64,000 nucleotides of DNA, from assembly GCF_047149785.1 (NCBI RefSeq), contig NZ_BAAGBE010000001.1:1922001-1986000 (forward strand). The letters run 5' to 3'. Under the pieces are notes generated by a model that did no database searches, had not been told where the DNA came from, and saw only the letters and a program-made list of their open reading frames with translations. The stretch is from Nitrobacter sp047149785 (GTDB lineage Bacteria; Pseudomonadota; Alphaproteobacteria; Rhizobiales; Xanthobacteraceae). The position numbers and the translations under genes are program-made. This document shows, piece by piece, positions 61,375 to 64,000 of the stretch. Position 1 is the stretch's first letter, and the number at the start of each line of letters is the position of its first letter.

Positions 61375-61751
61375 CGCGGGCCCTCCGGTGCGGGAAGGGA
61401 GCCGGTGATGACATCGGGGTCGACGATCTCGATCATGGCGCCGATCGGGTCTGCGGTGCCGGGCGGCACCAGAGTCGGGGGCCGCTCCGGCAGGTTCTTG
61501 AGAGAATCGAACTGCGTGGCGTCGACAGGCTTCAGTTTCAAATGCCGTTCGGCCAGAACCTGCAGGCGCCTCGGCGCATCGAGCCGGGCCCATTCCGCGC
61601 GCAGCGACGCGATCGCCTCGCGCTGCTCGCGCACCTGCGCCTGCAGCCGCGACACGCGCTCGGTGCGGGCCGTCGAATCCATCTTGATGCGGTAGACATA
61701 CGATGCCGCATAGACCAGCGCGCAGACCACGAGGAAATGGATGATCCGCAT
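61371..61751 (-). CDS. ftsL: Cell division protein FtsL
   Basis: 126 residues. A short N-terminus, one membrane helix (IIHFLVVCALVYAASYVY), and a periplasmic coiled coil (RVSRLQAQVREQREAIASLRAEWARLDAP) ending in a Pro-rich tail. The fold and position between rsmH and ftsI identify FtsL. It forms the FtsQBL complex. Confidence 0.88.
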   Translation of the reverse strand: MRIIHFLVVCALVYAASYVYRIKMDSTARTERVSRLQAQVREQREAIASLRAEWARLDAPRRLQVLAERHLKLKPVDATQFDSLKNLPERPPTLVPPGTADPIGAMIEIVDPDVITGSLPAPEGPR

Positions 61752-61754
61752 CGA

Positions 61755-62753
61755 TCAGCCTCCCCGCATCACGTCTGCGAGCGAGGGCCAGCCCGAAGGC
61801 TCGCCGGCGCCGGCGATCGCCGGCGCAGCGGTGCGTTCGGCGGCGCGCAGCTTGGCGGAGCGCGCGCGCGGATTGACGCTCACCTCGTCATGCCCCGCCG
61901 TCACCGGACGTTTGGTAAGGATGGCAAAGCTCGGCGCGGCCCGCTCGATCTCCGGCCGGTGGCGCGAACCGCCGCCCGCCTTGCCGCGCGCGGCGAAGAA
62001 GTTCTTGACGATGCGGTCTTCCAGCGAGTGAAAGGATACCACCGCGAGCCGGCCCCCCGGCTTGAGCACGCGCTCCGCCGCCGCCAGCGCAGCGCTCAGT
62101 TCGTCGAGTTCCTCGTTGACGAAAATCCGCAAGGCCTGGAACGTCCGCGTCGCCGGATGAATCTCGTGCGGCTGGGCGCGCACCACCTTCGAGACGATAT
62201 CGGCCAGCGCCCGCGTAGTGAGAATCGGCCCCTCCCGCCGCGCCGCAACGATGGCGCGGGCCACGGCGCGCGAGCGGCGCTCCTCGCCAAAGACATAGAT
62301 GATATTGGCGAGGTCGGTCTCCGACGCGCGCGCCACCACGTCGGCCGCGGTCGGCCCGCGCCCGCTCATGCGCATGTCGAGCGGACCGTCGAGGCGAAAC
62401 GAGAAGCCGCGACCGGCATCGTCGAGTTGCATCGAGGACACCCCGACATCCATGACGATGCCATCGACGACATCGGCGCCTTGAGCCGCGCAGACGGCGG
62501 CGAGATTGGAAAAGCGATCCTCGACCAGCGTCAACCGGCCGCCGGACTCCTCAACCAGACCGAAGCCAGCCGCAATGGCGGTACGGTCGCGGTCGATCCC
62601 GATCACACGGGTATCGGCGGCGGCAAGAATGGCGCGCGAATAGCCTCCGGCCCCAAAGGTCGCATCGACGTAAACGCCGCCGTCATGCGGCGCGAGCATG
62701 GCGACGGCCTCGCGGCCGAGCACGGGCACATGGCGAACCGGCGGTACCGTCAT
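61755..62753 (-). CDS. rsmH: 16S rRNA (cytosine1402-N4)-methyltransferase
   Basis: 332 residues. RHVPVLGREAV at the N-terminus, the SAM motif VDATFGAGGYSRAIL, GIVMDVGVSSMQLDDAGRGFSF, and VVSFHSLEDRIVKNFF are RsmH (MraW) signatures. The start MTVPPV has GAGAGG upstream; an 86-codon open extension before it looks non-coding. First gene of the dcw cluster. Confidence 0.95.
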   Translation of the reverse strand: MTVPPVRHVPVLGREAVAMLAPHDGGVYVDATFGAGGYSRAILAAADTRVIGIDRDRTAIAAGFGLVEESGGRLTLVEDRFSNLAAVCAAQGADVVDGIVMDVGVSSMQLDDAGRGFSFRLDGPLDMRMSGRGPTAADVVARASETDLANIIYVFGEERRSRAVARAIVAARREGPILTTRALADIVSKVVRAQPHEIHPATRTFQALRIFVNEELDELSAALAAAERVLKPGGRLAVVSFHSLEDRIVKNFFAARGKAGGGSRHRPEIERAAPSFAILTKRPVTAGHDEVSVNPRARSAKLRAAERTAAPAIAGAGEPSGWPSLADVMRGG

Positions 62754-63326
62754 GCCCCGCCTCTCGTCCGCAGATGCCTCGCTCTCGACATGCGCCCGCC
62801 CATTCCGCCCCGGATGCCCGAAAATCAGCCGGCCGCTCCGGTCGCCGCGACCCATCGCCACGGCGAGGCCGGCCGGATCGGTTCCCACAAGTTTCCTCGC
62901 CAGGAGACAGGCCGACAAACCCGGGCTTCCGCATGGAATTTGAGGGGCTGCCATGGGGATTTCGAGCGCGAATGGGACCTCGGCCGCCCCGAAACCGGTT
63001 CGGCACTTCATCCCTCAGTAACGGCGGTTAGCATTAAGAAAGGGTTGATGGTTTCGGCTGGAATCGAGTTGTCGCGGGCAGCCGCACGGCGCGAGATGCA
63101 ACCCTCCAAAGTCGGGGGAAAACACGCGAGGTTGTCCTGCTTTGATTGCCTGGCGCCTCGCGCGTCCGGATAGTGATCCTGATGAGTCGCGGGATAAATC
63201 GAAACGCGCTTCGGATGGCGCGTCGTTCTCCTGCCCGTTTTGGATCGTTGCATGTTATCAAGTTCGTTCGCGTCTGCTGAATTCAGGCATCGACGCCCCC
63301 TCCCGATCCCCAAGGCCATCGCTGGA
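62754..63326. other. Region upstream of rsmH: no mraZ, no clear gene
   Basis: This 573-bp divergent gap should contain the main dcw promoter. No frame shows MraZ features, so the regulator that often heads this cluster is absent here. A minus-strand frame (63008-63418) is antisense to the amidase and has no domain. A weak CtrA-like sequence TTAA-N7-TTGAT is at 63034. Confidence 0.5.
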
Positions 63327-64000
63327 ATGCCGACCTTCGTCCCGGACTCATCCGTCGTCTCCGACACTGTGCCCTCCATGAACTTCGGCGACCGCGCCAA
63401 AGGGCGGCAGCCGGACATGATTGTGCTGCACTACACCGGGATGCCGGACGTCGAGGGCGCGCTGGCGCGGCTATGCACCTCCGGGACCGACGTGTCCGCA
63501 CATTATGTCGTGCTCGAGGACGGTCGCGTCGTGCAATGCGTCCAGGAGGCGAAACGGGCCTGGCACGCCGGCGTCGCCTCGTGGGCCGGCGAGGAGGACA
63601 TCAATTCCTGTTCGATCGGTATCGAGATCGTCAATCGCGGCCACGACTGGGGCTATCCGGATTTTCCGCTACGGCAGATCGCCGCCGTCATCGCGCTGTG
63701 CCGCGGCATTATTCTTCGGCGCGACATTCCGGCCCATCGCGTCGTCGGCCATTCCGATGTCGCGCCAGCACGCAAAAAGGATCCCGGCGAAAAATTCCCC
63801 TGGCACTCGCTGGCGGATTCCGGCGTCGGGCACTGGGTTCGGCCGGCGCCGATCGTGTCCGGCGACGTGCTGAAAGGCGGCAGCGAGGGCGACGATGTCC
63901 GCGCGCTCCAGCAATCGCTGGCGCGATACGGCTACGGCATCAAGGCAAGCGGGATATTCGACAACACGACCACGGATGTGGTCAGAGCCTTTCAGCGGCA
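63327..64000 (+). CDS. N-acetylmuramoyl-L-alanine amidase, AmpD/AmiD type (3' end outside window)
   Basis: The first ~224 codons are visible. The Amidase_2 domain has VLHYTGM (zinc His), SAHYVVLEDGRVVQCVQE, SIGIEIVNRGHDWGYPDF, and HRVVGHSDVAPARKKDPGEKFPW (zinc His and Asp). A peptidoglycan-binding type 1 domain begins at LKGGSEGDDVRALQQSL and is cut by the window edge. It should cleave murein amide bonds; a recycling or wall-remodelling role fits the neighbouring dcw genes. The ATG at MPTFVPDS is preferred over one 25 codons upstream (63252), without a strong ribosome binding site for either. Confidence 0.88.
   Translation, partial: MPTFVPDSSVVSDTVPSMNFGDRAKGRQPDMIVLHYTGMPDVEGALARLCTSGTDVSAHYVVLEDGRVVQCVQEAKRAWHAGVASWAGEEDINSCSIGIEIVNRGHDWGYPDFPLRQIAAVIALCRGIILRRDIPAHRVVGHSDVAPARKKDPGEKFPWHSLADSGVGHWVRPAPIVSGDVLKGGSEGDDVRALQQSLARYGYGIKASGIFDNTTTDVVRAFQR

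Noticed and set aside
62754..63011. N-terminal extension of RsmH by 86 codons
   Set aside because: The family begins just before HVPVL, and GAGAGG precedes the internal ATG; the extension has no similarity I recognise.
63034..63049. CtrA-like sequence TTAA-N7-TTGAT upstream of the dcw cluster
   Set aside because: Two mismatches in the second half-site; chance matches of this quality are expected in 64 kb.
63008..63418. Minus-strand frame of 136 codons upstream of rsmH
   Set aside because: Partly antisense to the amidase gene, no recognisable fold, not similar to MraZ.

Overview
The window is GC-rich alphaproteobacterial chromosome. Gene content, a full meso-diaminopimelate dcw cluster, a heptose LPS core, a form II CoxL-like protein, a CtrA-type site and many Bradyrhizobium/Nitrobacter-style palindromic intergenic repeats point to the Bradyrhizobiaceae/Nitrobacteraceae (Bradyrhizobium, Rhodopseudomonas, Nitrobacter, Afipia group). 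The genus cannot be fixed from sequence reading alone. No rRNA, tRNA, CRISPR array, prophage or intact insertion sequence was seen.

Layout. 0-4.3 kb: the 3' end of an SGNH hydrolase gene, an HxlR regulator, two small secreted proteins, a ferredoxin reductase/ferredoxin pair and an HPt protein. 4.3-9.7 kb: a perfect CtrA box and a 1666-residue membrane-anchored protein with 11-residue-based repeats. 9.7-17 kb: an Mla-type lipid transport operon (mlaE-F-D), a dipeptide epimerase, a hypothetical protein with an intergenic repeat inside its coding region, thiD, a stand-alone Lrp/AsnC ligand-binding domain and a CHRD protein. 17-21 kb: an orphan CoxL-like hydroxylase and murJ. 21-36 kb: surface polysaccharide and LPS genes: a gnnB/gnnA-like pair (possible source of 2,3-diamino-glucose lipid A), manC, a UDP-glucuronate epimerase, a flippase-like membrane protein, a WbpM/CapD dehydratase, and the heptose pathway hldE, hldD, waaF, gmhA, gmhB, waaC. 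36-39 kb: galE and an MsbA-like exporter. 39-64 kb, almost all on the minus strand and read right to left: rsmH-ftsL-ftsI-murE-murF-mraY-murD-ftsW-murG-murC-murB-ddl-ftsQ-ftsA-ftsZ, then lpxC, bamD and the beginning of recN; a cell-wall amidase runs off the right edge.

The genes form an envelope-building block: peptidoglycan precursor synthesis (mur, mraY, ddl), flipping (murJ), septal synthesis (ftsW, ftsI, ftsQ, ftsL) and division scaffold (ftsA, ftsZ), lipid A commitment (lpxC), outer-membrane assembly (bamD), LPS core synthesis and lipid trafficking (mla, msbA-like).

Most striking points: (1) recN is cut at about codon 296 and joined head-to-head to the first 46 codons of a fumarylacetoacetate-hydrolase gene, so both genes are broken at one junction near 39,087; (2) the giant coiled-coil protein carries 44-residue repeats, one of them expanded by exactly 11 residues, and shares a CtrA-box upstream region with an HPt gene; (3) palindromic repeats occupy many of the gaps in the dcw cluster, in one case nested in each other, in another enclosing the 3' remnant of a GIY-YIG nuclease gene; (4) one repeat has entered a reading frame and another supplies a protein C-terminus.
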